Of a DNA stretch of 64,000 bases, positions 22,917-34,459 are shown piece by piece (within the stretch, counting starts at the first letter, position 1; each line of letters starts with the position of its first letter). The translations under genes and the position numbers were made by a program. A model generated the notes under the pieces. The model was not told where the DNA came from. It ran no database searches and saw nothing but the letters and a program-made list of their open reading frames with translations. The DNA is from Locusta migratoria (lineage: Eukaryota > Arthropoda > Insecta > Orthoptera > Acrididae). The stretch lies in assembly GCA_026315105.1 (NCBI GenBank), contig CM048745.1, forward strand, positions 543,464,758 to 543,528,757, read 5' to 3'.

Positions 22917-23366
22917 TGATTCAGTTTCCCTCCAAGCAGTGATGCTGTGTTAAATAAGGCACACTGTGTAACAATCTGTAATACCTTTTTGAGAAGTAGT
23001 AATGACGATATAATACGCGATCTCCAACTTGTGTTTCAGTTAGCAGGCCTATCGAGGAAGGAAGTGGATGGCCACAAATATCGGTGACCTAAATACCCTC
23101 TCGCTTCTATCCTCCACTCTCTTTTCCTCTAAACCACTTAAATGACCAACCTATCCCTCAAGACGGATTAACGTCGCTTAGACGTTTTACACGCATTTGA
23201 TAACAGATCATAAGCCATTTAACAATAAACAATTTTATACAATTTAAAACTGTATTGATCTGAAATCTTTTCATCCCCTGCAACATAAAAAGTAAAAATC
23301 CCAGAGGAAAAATAAGTAAAGTCTTCTGGTAAGAAATTTAATGTGTACAATGATACTTCTATTTTA
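22917..23366. other. unassigned intergenic sequence
   Basis: No coding motif or repeat boundary recognised. Confidence 0.45.
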
Positions 23367-24060
23367 AATGAACAGAATTGCCTATGGTCCGCAGCTATAA
23401 ATGTTAATTATACAAATATTAAATCGCAATTAGCGAGAATTTCTGACTTTAGCTGTTATTCTTTAGTTGGTCTATGATTTTGCAACACATGAAAATTTGT
23501 GCCGGACCGGGATTCGATCCGGGACTCCCGCTTATCTTGAGCGGTTAACCTTAACCACTTAGCCACCCGAACACGCTCTCTGGCCAGACCCAAACTTCCA
23601 TTTTTATGTGCTGTAAAATCATAGAGCAACTAAAGAATAACAGTTAAAGTAGGATAGTCTCGCTAATTGCGATTTAATATTTGTATAATTAACATTTATA
23701 GCGGCGGACCATCGGCAATTCTGTTCAGTTAGAAGAGAAGTATTATTGTATATATGAGAGCCAAGACTGGCTACAGATGATGTGTGTCTCCCCGTCGCGG
23801 GAATCACGCTAAAATGCATGCGAGCACCAGGGGAAGTAGGCAAGTGCAACATATGGAAGTTTGGGTCTGGCCGGGGAGCGTGTTCGGGTGGCCAAGTGGT
23901 TAAGGTGACCGCTTGCGATAAGCGGGAGACTCGAGTTCGAGTTCCGGTCCGGCAAAAATTTTCATGTGTTGCAAAATCATAGACCAACTAAAGAATAACA
24001 GCTAAAGTCGGAAATTTTCGCTAATTGCGATTTAATATTTGTATAATTAAAATTTAATGT
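23367..24060. repeat. inverted cluster of tRNA-Ser-like retroposons (two heads, three tails)
   Basis: A minus-strand unit (head at 23,600, tail to 23,367) and a plus-strand unit (head at about 23,852, tail to about 24,058) face away from each other. Each has a tRNA-like module: 23,575-23,497 (minus) and about 23,880-23,955 (plus), both with GTGGCxAAGTGGTTAAGG and an anticodon stem CCGCT/AGCGG. The loops are CAAGATA and TGCGATA, whose central triplets AGA and CGA would read Ser codons. A third copy of the tail alone (23,603-23,733, plus) lies between the units and is the inverted complement of 23,367-23,486. No long variable arm is visible, so these are repeats and not tRNA genes. Confidence 0.82.
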
Positions 24061-24859
24061 GGCTAAATATTTTACTAGAAGCAGATGTTTTCGAGATGCA
24101 AGAAAAACATAAGAAGCATATTTTCCTTCGCTGATTGTACTACGTAATTGCAGTTATAGTCTGTCTCCCACAGATGGGCTACAGAAGACTGTTGAATGCA
24201 ATATGTGGGCGTGTCTTCAATTACTCGAATGCAGCTTTTGGAATACGTACGTGAAATGAAAGGCAGCGCTTGGTGTCCTACATATTGCCTCATGTATCTG
24301 TTGCAACAATAAACAGCAGTTAAGGGACTGTACGGTGACAAAAGTACTTGAATTTGAACCAAATCGCAAATAAGTTGTTTATCCGTTTTGAAGTCATCAA
24401 GTTGTCTTACACAAATTGCTGTTTTTGTGTACCCAAAATGGTCTTCCGACATTCCGTCGCTGTCACCATAAGGTTAATTATTCATAGACTGCGTTGTTCA
24501 TATCCTAACATCTATTCTTCTTGTGGGGAGAGTTCAAACAAGACTGTTCCCTTATCTCTTTTATAATCGATTTTGTGTAATGTTTTAAAAAGATAATGCT
24601 TTTAATTTGTACGGACGCTCGTCTTACCATTTCGTATGAAATTGTGCTCCAGATGAACATTTTCAAATATTTATGCACTATGATAGTATTTGGTGCTGGT
24701 ACAAAATCATTTTCGCCTACGCCAATTCACGTTTTATCTATTTCTCGTTTTTTCTGTTACTTCCACGAAGGGGAATACTTATACTTATGCGCTTTTACGC
24801 TAAGTTAAATTCACACATCTTCTAATTTATCTTAATGTTTCACGGTTGTAATCCCTTTC
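24061..24859. other. unassigned intergenic sequence
   Basis: Contains a 125-codon minus-strand frame (24,075-24,452) without recognisable domains, and several shorter ones. Nothing is supported as a gene. Confidence 0.45.
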
Positions 24860-25082
24860 ATTCAACAATTCATTTTATTTCTACTTACCTTCTTGAGGAA
24901 AGGCTGTAACATAGCTGGTGTTTCATGGCGTATTTACTGTAATGAAACATTCTTCCGGTATCTGCGCAGTTATGTTTAACAACGGTGGTCATGTACACCG
25001 GTATCTGTGCAGTTGTGTTAAACAACGGTGATCATTTACACCTCGGTCTTACAGAGATTAAACTCTCTGTTTAAGTCTCCAC
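24860..25082. repeat. diverged interspersed repeat, copy B
   Basis: Related to 6690-6990 (shared AAGGCTGTAACAT and CTTCCGGTATCTGC-like blocks, final CTCCACTAC). It also has a short internal duplication: TCTGCGCAGTTATGTTTAAC and TCTGTGCAGTTGTGTTAAAC, about 50 bp apart. It abuts the Tigger-type element. Confidence 0.6.
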
Positions 25083-25084
25083 TA

Positions 25085-26032
25085 CAGTAGAGTCTCGATT
25101 ATCCGATCTTCGGTTATCCGACCTTCCGTGTTATGTGACCTTTTCAGTGCGTCGGGACTGTACGCAAAATAAATAAATAAACAAAAATTTAAAAAAAAAT
25201 GATGTGGCCAAATCTTGGGAGAGTTTTGGAGCAAATACAATTGCAAAATCCTGGAAAAAATTTCCATAGGAAAATCAAGAAAATTCTCCAGATGATGAAA
25301 ATCTATAACAGCAGACCGAACCCGAAAATACTACCCTGCTTTCATTGTTACTAAAAGTTCCGCAATGTGCTGACGCCACAAAAGATGTAAATGAATGGAT
25401 TGTTCAAGATGAAGAATTTGAAGTGACAAATGAAGATATAGTCAACATGGTAACGAAAAGGAAGCGGAAGTAGTGGATGAAAGTACGCCCAAGATTTCTC
25501 ACAATAAAGGACATATAGCCTTAGAAACTGATTAAAAATATGTACAGCAACTGGAGGAAACAACTTCTACCAAGGTTTTACTTCTTAAGAGACTATGTGA
25601 TTTAGCGGCAAAATAATAATAATAATAAGAAGAAATAAATAAATAAAAGGCAAACAAAAGACACTAACTTCTTTATACAGATTTAGATGATTTTTTAGTT
25701 CAATAAAGTCCTTCACAAACACAACAGTGGAATATTGGACGTACGTAAACATCTATTCAGTGTAATTTGATTTGTATTGAATTAAATTTTTAACTCATGT
25801 GGCCTACTTTAAGTTTTATGTAACGAAATATCTTATCACTTTCCTTTGGCTGTCTTCTAATGTATTTGATCGTTGTATTCAGTTCTTGTTTACGTATTTA
25901 ATAAATTTTCCATGTTCAAATAAATTTTTCAAACTTTATTATGATTTTTGTATTATTTTCCCTGTTATCCGACCTTCCCGATTATCCGACCATGCCGCGG
26001 CCAGTTTAGATCGGATAATCGAGACTCTACTG
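25085..26032 (+). mobile_element. Tigger/pogo-type non-autonomous DNA transposon, 948 bp
   Basis: Inverted ends CAGTAGAGTCTCGATTATCC (left) and its near-exact complement GGATAATCGAGACTCTACTG (right), flanked by TA at 25,083-25,084 and 26,033-26,034. TTATCCGAcCTTC-type words repeat next to both ends. The interior keeps only the C-terminal tail of a Tigger/jerky transposase: about 25,200-25,260 (AKSWKKFP), 25,380-25,480 (DVNEWIVQDEEFEVTNEDIV) and, after a frame change, 25,495-25,615 (KISHNKG, KVLLLKRLCDLAAK). DNA-binding and catalytic domains are absent, so this is an internal-deletion derivative. An ATA/TAA microsatellite sits at about 25,616-25,650. Confidence 0.92.
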
Positions 26033-26384
26033 TATTAATCTTCTAGCTTTCCTATTGAAAGTAGCGAGGCTTATTTTAATGTGTGTATTTGTTTCTCTTT
26101 TTTTCTATCCGAAATTTCAAAATGTAGAAACGTGGATTGCTACTTATAACTCAGATGTGTCCGTTGCTGTTGTGGTCTTCAGTTAGAAAAATGATCTGCA
26201 GCTACAAGATGCGTCTGAAACGTTCGACGAATGGTCCCACATTTTACAAACCGCACTGGCGACGATGCGGTGCTCGCGCATACACACTGGAATGTTAATA
26301 AGCGCCTGCTGTTGTGCAAAGCACAGCATTGAAGCGGTGGCACACGCTGCGACCCAACTAACAGGAGAACTCGTGTCACTGCAA

Positions 26385-26830
26385 CATGGGGTGCAAAATG
26401 TGGCAACGCGTTAACAGTACGTTTTGTTCCAAATTAGGCAAAACGTCGACTGAGACCCACGGGATATTAGTGCAAGTATACGGTGTTGAAGCAGTGAGTA
26501 AAAAGTGTGTGTTTGAGTCGTTAAAACGCTTTAGAAACTGAAAGGAAGGTGTCGAGGATGAGCCAAGTTGGCATCGACCGTCGACAATCACAGTTCCAGA
26601 CTACGTCGAACGAGTGCGACGGGTCCTTGCTGATGATCGACGGCTGTCGTAGAGAATGGTAGCAGACGAGATGAAGATCAGCAACGGTTGTGGAGTTCCA
26701 GCAACGCAAGACCTCAGTGCTTCGAGCGATTCCACAAGAAGCGTTTGAAGACAGATTCCAACAGATGTACAACCGATGTCAGAATTGTATTTCAGCCAAT
26801 GGCGACGACGTTGAAGATCAGTAAAGGTGT
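26385..26830 (+). pseudogene. mariner-like transposase, N- and C-terminal pieces joined
   Basis: From an ATG at about 26,385 the frame reads FCSKLGKTSTETHGILVQVY, VFESLKRF, one TGA, EGVEDEP, RPSTITV, ERVRRVLADDRRLS, one TAG, RMVADEMKIS. This is the paired helix-turn-helix domain of mariner (SETMAR-type) transposases. The text then jumps to a C-terminal-like FQQMYNRCQNCISANGDD near 26,755-26,810, skipping the catalytic core. Stops and internal deletion make it inactive. TIRs were not found. Confidence 0.75.
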
Positions 26831-27444
26831 TTTGTTTGCAGCTCTTGTTTGTTGTATTTCCTGAGACCATTCAGCGACTGTTCAGATGCACCTTGTACAT
26901 GATAGCTCTGAAATTCATACTGAAGTGCCTAGCAGAGGTTTCACCATACCATTTTCATACTGTGCTTCTATCGGTGCTGTTCGAACAGCGCACCAGAACG
27001 CGAACGCCTTAAACTTCCCGATATTTTGCTGTCATCATTTCTCGCTTTATAAGTGGGGATCCACAAAATAATTTCAAATTCGGAAGAGAGGATTTTAAAT
27101 TGTGTTAATAAATTGCCAGAACAATTACTGTCATTCCAACTCGCGTTCTATATCTATAACCCTCTTTCCATTACTGCGTGATGATACAAAAGGAGCCGGC
27201 ATTGTTTATATTTTTAGATTTCTGTTTGGAAAGGATCTCAAACGGACAAGAGTGTAATGTTATTGTAGGCTGTCTTTTTCAGTGGATGTCTCGCATTTTC
27301 TGAACGTTCTGAAAATAAAGTGTAACCTATAATTTAGCTTCCCCACATTCTTATCCGTGTAGTTTTTTCAGGTAAGGTTGTCTTTGTCAGTCCAAGGTTT
27401 TATCTGTGTTGAGCGCCTGAGAGTTGTGCAACTTTTCTTGAACT
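26831..27444. other. unassigned intergenic sequence
   Basis: Two 61-codon overlapping frames at 26,827-27,071 carry no recognisable motif. No repeat boundary seen. Confidence 0.45.
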
Positions 27445-27640
27445 GAAATCTAACGGACTAGTTTTATTACTTACGTGGATGACTTGACTTTTTTCTTTAT
27501 TTAGGGACAGTGGCACTTCAATCATCATGCATATATCGTGTATAGATCATTCTGCGTTGCTGTTTACTATTTCATAATTTAACTAGGCGGTAAATGACAG
27601 AATCATCTGCAAACACACTTTGCAGCAGGTCAGTTTCCGT
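27445..27640 (-). pseudogene. LINE-C reverse transcriptase fragment (palm region)
   Basis: Matches the minus-strand LINE at about 55,520-55,690 block for block. Read on the minus strand it gives VFADDSVIYRLVK, the RT catalytic motif, followed by degraded text. Both ends are abrupt. 27,641-28,168 beyond it is unassigned. Confidence 0.75.
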
Positions 27641-28168
27641 CTGTTACTAAGAACTGTGACCAGGGCTGCTTGTTTCTGCAGCGGGTAACAGATTTATTTC
27701 GGTTTCTGCATGACAGACCCATCTTGAGAATGGACAGTGGACAGTTCCTTGCATTCTGCCTTCAACGCATGAGCTACCCGTTGAATTCAATTATCTTATA
27801 GACGTTAGTGAAACCGACTTTATGCGTGGTTGCAAAAATTTTAAAGAGAAATGCGGTCTCATGGAATGCAGACACGGCCACCTTCGAGTTCATATGCACG
27901 CTAATAAACGGATTTGAAATGAGATTTTGTCCTCGGACTACATTTTCTAAATATTTCGTCACTGATTCGTTAATGTTTTTCTAAACACGATACACTCAGC
28001 ACTAAAAATAGATATTTGTATGTGATTGCTTGTTCCTGATTTTCATAATTTTTATGCTTAATTCCTAATTAAGGAAATAAATTTTCTAACGCTGACTAAA
28101 GAGTATTAGAAATTTCGCGTCACGGGTTGGATTTAGAAGCAATTTGAAGCCCTAACGCACTGCTTTTT

Positions 28169-28434
28169 TTCGGCAGCACGTCTTGGAGAAGGGAAGGAAG
28201 CTTAGGGTTTAACGTCACGTCATTAGAGACGGAGCTTATGCTCGGAGTTTTGGGTAAGGATGGGAAAGGAAATCGGCCGTGCCCTTTGAAAAGAACCATC
28301 CCGTCATTTGCCTGGAGTGATTTAGGGAAATCACGGAAAACCTAAATCAGGATGGTCGGAGGTGGATTTGAACCATCGTCTTTCCGATTACGAGTCCAGT
28401 GCGTTACCACTGCGCCACCTCTCTCGGTAAACTA
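28169..28434 (-). mobile_element. tRNA-derived SINE (family 2) with conserved core
   Basis: A different SINE family. The minus strand begins GAGAGAGGTGGCGCAGTGG with A box GGCGCAGTGGTAACG, an anticodon-like loop ACTCGTAA and B box GGTTCAAATCC. It continues into a long core (ATCCTGATTTAGGTTTTCCG, TTCCCTAAATCACTCCAGGC, GGGCACGGCCGATTTCCTTT) that I recall as unusually conserved among polyneopteran insect SINEs. The tail reaches the AGGGTTTAACGTCACGTC block at the left. Confidence 0.88.
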
Positions 28435-29344
28435 TTAATGAACTACCTTATACTAAAGACGGCACAAACATCCAGGCCCGAGGGGGGAATCGAACTCCGA
28501 GTATTCTGTGCAACAGCTGCATCACCGTAGCTCCTATTAGGCAACGTAAAAGCCGTCGCTTACACGGACTAGAACTGGAATACAAGAGTGTACTGTATGT
28601 TCCTTTTTCTGCCCTCAGATTCAGATGCGGAGAACCTTTAAACTGCTAACTAATGCTTCTATATTTACTGCGGAGTCAGTGGAAATTCTGCAGGCACTAT
28701 AGTTTGTTTCTGCTATTTCCTTTCCGAATATATTAATTGTGTCTGACTCTCAAAGTGTCCTTCAACATCTCCGATGTTGCAGGGTGGATGTGATTTCTGC
28801 ATATATTCGCTGTACAAATAAGGGGCGGTGAATTAACTTACTGTGAGTGCCTTCCCACGATGATATCTACTACAGTGAGGAAGTTGTTGTACTGTTCAAA
28901 CAAACGGCATCCTTTAGGCACTGTTCCGTGGAACGTTTACGAACAATTGAAAGGCGCTTCTTACGCAGCGCTACAATCTCGGATTTCTACACAGCCGTCG
29001 TTTATGAGGACTCATCTGGACCGAACCGCGATTTCAACCAACATTCGGCTTCGCTTCAATCACGTCTCTTATCCACAATATCTATATCGGATCAACGTAT
29101 ACGATTTGGCGGCATGTGTCATCCTGCGACGGAAGTTGATGTCAACCACATCCTGTTCAGGTATCCCAAATTTGACTTCGAACATTTGAACTTCCTGACT
29201 TCCTGCCGACATTGGTAAATATAGGGTAGCCCCTTCCTCAGTCAGCTCCTTCCCTTTTGCTTACAAAACACATTCGTCTGTATTCGAACCACCGACGGGG
29301 AACGGCTTTGTACATCGTAGCATAGCGCCTCACCGCGGCCGTCA
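28435..29344 (-). mobile_element. tRNA-derived SINE (family 1), split by a LINE fragment
   Basis: The SINE middle part lies at 28,435-28,500 and its tRNA-like head at 29,284-29,344. The break falls inside the B-box region. The bases at the junction are duplicated: ATCGAACTCCGA at 28,489-28,500 and TTCGAACCACCGA at 29,283-29,295. The tail of this SINE is missing on the left, where it meets the family-2 SINE. Confidence 0.85.
28501..29283 (+). pseudogene. LINE RNase H fragment, copy 2, nested in a SINE
   Basis: Matches 11,783-12,644 from the first to the last base, apart from scattered substitutions and a 76-79 bp deletion after GGCACTGTTCCG. It contains the same degraded RNase H text and the C-terminal CHPATEVDVNHILF tail, here better preserved. 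It interrupts a family-1 SINE and is flanked by an imperfect 12-13 bp duplication of SINE sequence, so it arrived as a discrete unit. No poly(A) tail is seen. Confidence 0.85.
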
Positions 29345-29959
29345 TGGAGAGTGCTGAATTCACACAATATATCATTTGCCTATATTGTGAATAGTAGTGT
29401 TCAGGCTACTGTTCCTAGGAACTACTCTCGACTCTCAATAGTAAGTGCTGTGTACTACTAAATGATCACCGTAGTCGACGTTTATCCAATCTTGGATAAG
29501 GACAGATTCAGCAGCTGATTATCTCAATCTTTCCCAAGGCAAACTGGAGTTTTTCTGTTCTTAGAAACCTGACAGATCTGTGGTTTGTTAAAACGATATG
29601 GCTCTTATCACAGCCCGTGCTAGGATCTCTAATCAGCGTCTGCGCGTGCTGGTAACCATCGAGGTCGCAGACACGGCCCCGTCTGCTGATAACACACGAG
29701 CACCTGTGCAAATAACCGTTAGGTGTCGGCGGTTGGCGTCCAATCAACAGCTCATTTCCTGCCAAGCCCTCGCCCTTGAACGATCTCTCATGGTTACTGA
29801 GACTTACTCTACATCTGCGTCTACAGCGATATTTCGCAAGCCACCATATGGGTGTGGCATAGAGGATACTATCGAAAGAACTTTCTCTTACAGTTGGGAT
29901 TGGTTCTCAGAAGGAAAGATTTCTGATTAATTCCGTGAAAAATTCCTAATTTTCTGTTC
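29345..29959. other. unassigned sequence upstream of LINE-C
   Basis: Contains a 110-codon plus-strand frame (29,598-29,930) with no recognisable domain. It could be a 5' part of the following LINE. Confidence 0.4.
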
Positions 29960-31560
29960 ATTATGTTTCATCAACATATTAATAGGACGAAATTGTACCA
30001 ACATTTGATCAACGTACTAATTCCGAAATGGGGGACATAGCAATAGGTATTTCCGGTGTACAGAAGCATCTGAGAGAGCTAAATACGAAAAAGTCTGCTG
30101 GTCCGGATGGAATACCAGTTCGGTTTTACAAAGACTATTCTGCGGCATTGGCCCCCTTCTTAGCTTGCATTTATCGCGAATCTTTAATTCAGCGCAAAGT
30201 TCCTAGTGATTGGAAAAAAGCGCAGGTGACTCCCGTTTATAAGAAAGGAAAGAGAACTGACCCACACAATTACAGGCCAATATCGTTGACATCAATTTCA
30301 TGTAGAATTTTAGACCATATTCTCAGTTAGAATATACTAAATTTCCTTGAAACGGAAATGCTTCTTTCCATGAAGCTCGGGTTTAGGAAACATCGTTCAT
30401 GTGAAACTCAGCTTGCCCTTTTCTCACATGACATCTTGCGAGCCATGGATGAAGGGCAACAGGCGGATTGTGTTTTTCTCGACTTCAAAAAGGCGTTTGA
30501 CGCGGTGCCACACTGCAGACAGCTAACGAAGATACGAGCTTATGGAATAGGTTCACAGATTTGTAACTGGCTGGAAGACTTCCTAAGTAATAGAACGCAG
30601 TACGTTGTTCTCGACGGCGAGTGTTCATCAGAGGCGAGTGTATCGCCAGGCGTGCCCCAGGGGAGTGCGATAGGACCGCTATTATTTTCTATGTATATAA
30701 ATGATCTGATGGACAGAGTAAGTTGCAATTTGCGGCTGTTTGCTGATGATGCTGTGGTGTATGGGAGGGTGTCGTCTGTAACTGACTGTAATAGCATACA
30801 GGATGACAGACAAAATTTCTAGTTGGTGCGAAGAATGGCAGCTAGCTCTCAATGTAGAAAAATGTAAGGTGATGCGCATGAGTAGAAAAAACAATCCCAT
30901 AATGTTCGAATACAGCATTAGTAGTGAGTTTCTTGATGCTATCGCGTCGTTCAAATATCTAGGCGTAACATTGCAGAGCGATATGAAATGGAACGAACAT
31001 GTAAGGCCAGTTGTGAGTAAGGCGGACAGCCGACTTCGGTTTCTTGGGAGAATTTTGTGAAGATGTACTTCACCTGTAAAGGAGACCGCGTATAAAACGC
31101 TTGTACGACCACGTCTTGAGTATCGCTCAAGCGTTTGGGACCCGCAGCAGATCAGTTTAAAGGAAGACATAGAGGCGGTTCAGAGGCGAGCAGCTAGATT
31201 TGTTACCGGTAGTTCGACCAATGCGCGAGTGTCACGGAAATGCTCCGGCAACTCAATTGGTGATCGCTGGAAGAAAGACGACGTTCTTTTCGTGAATTTC
31301 TGTTAAGTAAATTTAGAGGGCCGGAATTTTAAGCTGAGTGTAGTACGATCTTGCTGCCGCCTACTTACATTTCGCGTAAAGATCACAAAGATAAGATAAG
31401 AGAAATTAGGGCTCGTACGGAGGCATATAGGCATTCTTTTTTTCCTTGTTCGATTTGGGAGTGGAATAGGAAAGAAAATACCTAGATTGGTACAGTGTAC
31501 CCTCCGCTACGCACCTTACGGTGAATTGCGGAGTATGTATGTAGATGTTGATGTAGATGT
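29960..31560 (+). pseudogene. LINE-C (CR1/Jockey-like) reverse transcriptase, nearly complete RT
   Basis: Best copy of a family present five times here. The plus-strand frame from 30,028 gives KKSAGPDGIPVRFYK, YRPISLTSISCRILDHIL, one TAG, LGFRKHRSCETQLALFSHDI, FLDFKKAFDAVPH, SPGVPQGSAIGPLLFSMYIN, catalytic FADDA (about 30,740), a frame change near 30,815, NVEKCKVMRMS, FKYLGVTLQSDMKW, one TGA, then RLEYRSSVWDPQQ and a degraded C-terminus to about 31,485. The 3' end is CTTACGGTGAATTGCGGAGT followed by a short GATGTA-type repeat (31,535-31,560), the family hallmark. Three stops or frameshifts in the RT mean it is inactive. Confidence 0.88.
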
Positions 31561-31817
31561 AACACGTGAACACGAAAACTCAAATTCCTATTTGTAATAT
31601 GGATTATACAAGGAGGTCAATGAAAGGAATGTAACTCTAAAGGTACAGTGTCATACATGTGCAAAACATGTTTCTGATACGTATTTAGTGTGTTATATAT
31701 TGCTCCTGTTCCTTTTATTCTTGCCAACGTTACGAAGGCACTATACAAGAAGACACTTAAGCTTTTCTTGTTGCACAAGCTACGTAATTCCTTCGCCCCC
31801 AATTTTTCACACAGGAA

Positions 31818-32021
31818 AATTTTCAAATGTTTGTATATCTATCGGACCAAACTGCGTGTTCATCAGTCCGTAACCTACAAACTACTTAAACTAAGGTAAA
31901 CTAACCTAAGGACAACACACACACACACCCATGCCCCAGGGACGACTCGAACCTGCACGTCGAGCAACCGCGCGCTCTGCAGCAAGACGCTTTAGACCGC
32001 TCGGCTACTCCACCGCGGCGC
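31818..32021 (-). mobile_element. tRNA-derived SINE (family 1)
   Basis: Minus-strand copy with CA repeat, A box TAGCCGAGCGG and B box GGTTCGAGTCG. It resembles the copy at 1939-2146 most closely (both have the TATCGGACCAAACT tail), suggesting a subfamily. Confidence 0.88.
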
Positions 32022-32711
32022 AGATTATGTTTCGGTTGGACCGCGGCTTTCACATAGGATTCTGGTTATCGAACTGATTGTGACCTGTTACCTCGTGTAT
32101 TATAATTTGGAATTTTAGGTGTATTCTTTAACAAATCAATGCAATGATAGTCCGATACGTCTAGGCATACATTTGTGTCGCAAAAATGTATAAAAACTGA
32201 AGAGGTTTCACGGATTTAATGTATCAAATAACAGTACCTCGGTCCCAAATGTAATTTTTTTCTGTTGTCATTCCTTTTTAAACTTTATTTTATCGCGAAA
32301 TAAGAATTACTTTGATCCGTTATCCATTTCCCTTTCTTTATTTTCTACCAAAATCACTTTCATTTAAAGCAACAAAATTATATTTAGAAATAAGAAATAT
32401 TTGGTTCGCTGTCAGTGCTGCTTCTTACTTGGACCCTTCAGTTGTTCACAGTGGCACTAAACATAAAATACTTCCATACATCAAAAATGTTATTACATTC
32501 TACCTCGTCTCTTGCTCCAATGCTGAAATGTATCATTTGCGACTGTTTTTGGAATTTTTTGCTGTCGTTAATTTTCCATTTACTGAAAGAGAATTCCATT
32601 TGGCACCTCGCTTGTGTTGTAATCACATTCACTCCACAAGAGCTACTGCTTGTGGCGATGTGACATTTTATATTGCTTATCAGTAATTTTAAAGTTTATG
32701 CACAGAATGTA
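32022..32711. other. unassigned intergenic sequence
   Basis: Includes a 124-codon plus-strand frame (32,312-32,686) in A/T-rich sequence without recognisable motifs. Confidence 0.45.
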
Positions 32712-32992
32712 TTACTTTAATTGCGAATGAGTAAAGTGGAAAATTTGTACCCATCCGGGATTCGAACCCGTGTCTGCTGCTTTCTAGGCAGTTGCGCCGA
32801 CCCCTACACCACTGGGGATACAGCGATCAGCATGCCTGCACGGAATTACTCAATCACGCCTTCCGTCAGATACAAATTTGCAACTTTACCTGCCCACTAG
32901 AACTGAAACTCGTAGTCACTGTGTACTAATTCCCGTAAGAATAAGGGTCTAGGAGTGCCTCTGCACTGAAGAAAGGATTATTGCCCGTTATC
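32712..32992 (-). repeat. tRNA-like dispersed repeat (family 3), copy B
   Basis: Partner of 7450-7730. Minus strand: CCCAGTGGTGTAGGGGTCGG, anticodon-like arm CTGC-CTAGAAA-GCAG, intact B box GGGTTCGAATCCCGG. The flanking blocks GCATGCCTGCACGGAATTAC and GCACTGAAGAAAGG are shared with copy A. Probably a tRNA-derived retroposon. Confidence 0.78.
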
Positions 32993-33246
32993 GGCAAATT
33001 GTATAAGTTATAAATATGTGGTGTCTGGTCTTTTAGGACATGTCCGAAAGAACAGACCTCACATATATATAAATTTTAAACTTATCGTGTATTAGTGTGC
33101 AGAACGTGAGCATCCACCCAACCAGGTTTAAAGTGTAAAACTGAAAGTAAACGGTTACATATGTCAACTGGGTCTTTTGCAATTGTAACAAAGTCTAATC
33201 AAGTTCAAATGCGTTTTGATTTATTTCAAAGCAATCCACTCACAGT

Positions 33247-33438
33247 TCAAATGTTTGTGGAACCTATGGGACTTAACTACGGGGTCATCATTCCCTAAGC
33301 TTACAAACTACTTATGAACTAGCTAAGACTAAGGACGGCACAAATATCCATGCCCGAGGGGGGATTCGAACCCTCGATCGTAGTAGCCGTGCAGACCGTG
33401 ACTGAAGCGCCTCAGTCTCCTCGGCCACTGCGGCCGGC
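33247..33438 (-). mobile_element. tRNA-derived SINE (family 1), full length, recent-looking
   Basis: Minus-strand copy with a perfect 11-bp target duplication CCACTCACAGT at 33,236-33,246 and 33,439-33,449, an intact A box and a near-intact B box. Confidence 0.94.
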
Positions 33439-33449
33439 CCACTCACAGT

Positions 33450-34459
33450 GTTAGGAAAGTGCGGTGTGCCAAAATGTGACATTCGTACGTTGTTGATAGC
33501 CTTCCATGTGGGTGGAACAGTGATGAAATTATTATTCTACTCATCAAACTGAATTCAACTTTGCTAGGTTGTTAAAGCAAAAATCTTTTTTATTACAAAT
33601 CATCATCTCAGAATCAACAATTAATAATGTCAGAAATGTTTTACTAAATAGTAGTACATTCTGGTGTGCACTTATCACAAACAAACAAGATTACAATAAT
33701 GTTATCAAAAGGTTAGGATTGCTTGTTTTGCCAGATGTATGTAACTATTAATGAAAACTAGATAATCTTTCTGGTTAAGGAAAAGTGAAATGTCTACTTG
33801 TAGCACGGCCGAATGATCAAACCAAGAGAGAAGCCCTGCAAGGTGTTTTGCGACTGCTTGCACGACTATTAACTGCACGAAGCATTGAATTTTAATGGAA
33901 ATCTGAACGTGTCTTTTAATGTTAGTACACGAAAACTCCGACAGAAGAAAGCATGGAATTCACACTGCATAATTCTATGAATAATAACGGAACAATTTTA
34001 CTAAATATTCATGCTTTCAAAAACTATACACATAAACTAAAACAATGTTCTTAAAGAAGAAATAATTTTGAAAGAGAAGAATACTTGGACACTAGGTGGA
34101 CGATCGCAAGAATCATGGATCATCGCGAGCTTGGTACCCATCTTGGTATATACAAATCCAGGTTAATCAATATTCACAGGTAGCCAACAGCAGTCACGGA
34201 TTTTAAAGCAAAAAGCGAGACTTCCGTTTTTGCCAAGGAAAATGTTGACAGTTTTTGGGACTCAAAGCTTATCTCCTTGTTTGGTTATTTCACAGACATG
34301 GAACGTCAGTTACATTTTATTTCGTAACGCTAACAAACACTTTCAATATAGATATCAAGTAATAGATAACCTTATACCTACAACTATTAAAAATACGTTT
34401 GCAACAGAAATGACATCTATTGCGGTGTAAAGAAAGTAAATCGAGCAATTCGATATTTA
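33450..34459. other. unassigned intergenic sequence
   Basis: Short frames only (60 and 66 codons). No domain, tRNA-like box or terminal repeat recognised. Confidence 0.45.

Noticed and set aside
23497..23575. Functional tRNA-Ser gene
   Set aside because: No long variable arm, acceptor stem does not close, and it is repeated within a retroposon cluster.
24075..24452. 125-codon minus-strand ORF
   Set aside because: No recognisable domain and no conserved neighbour; treated as chance.
32312..32686. 124-codon plus-strand ORF
   Set aside because: A/T-rich, no motif, with overlapping frames on both strands of similar length.
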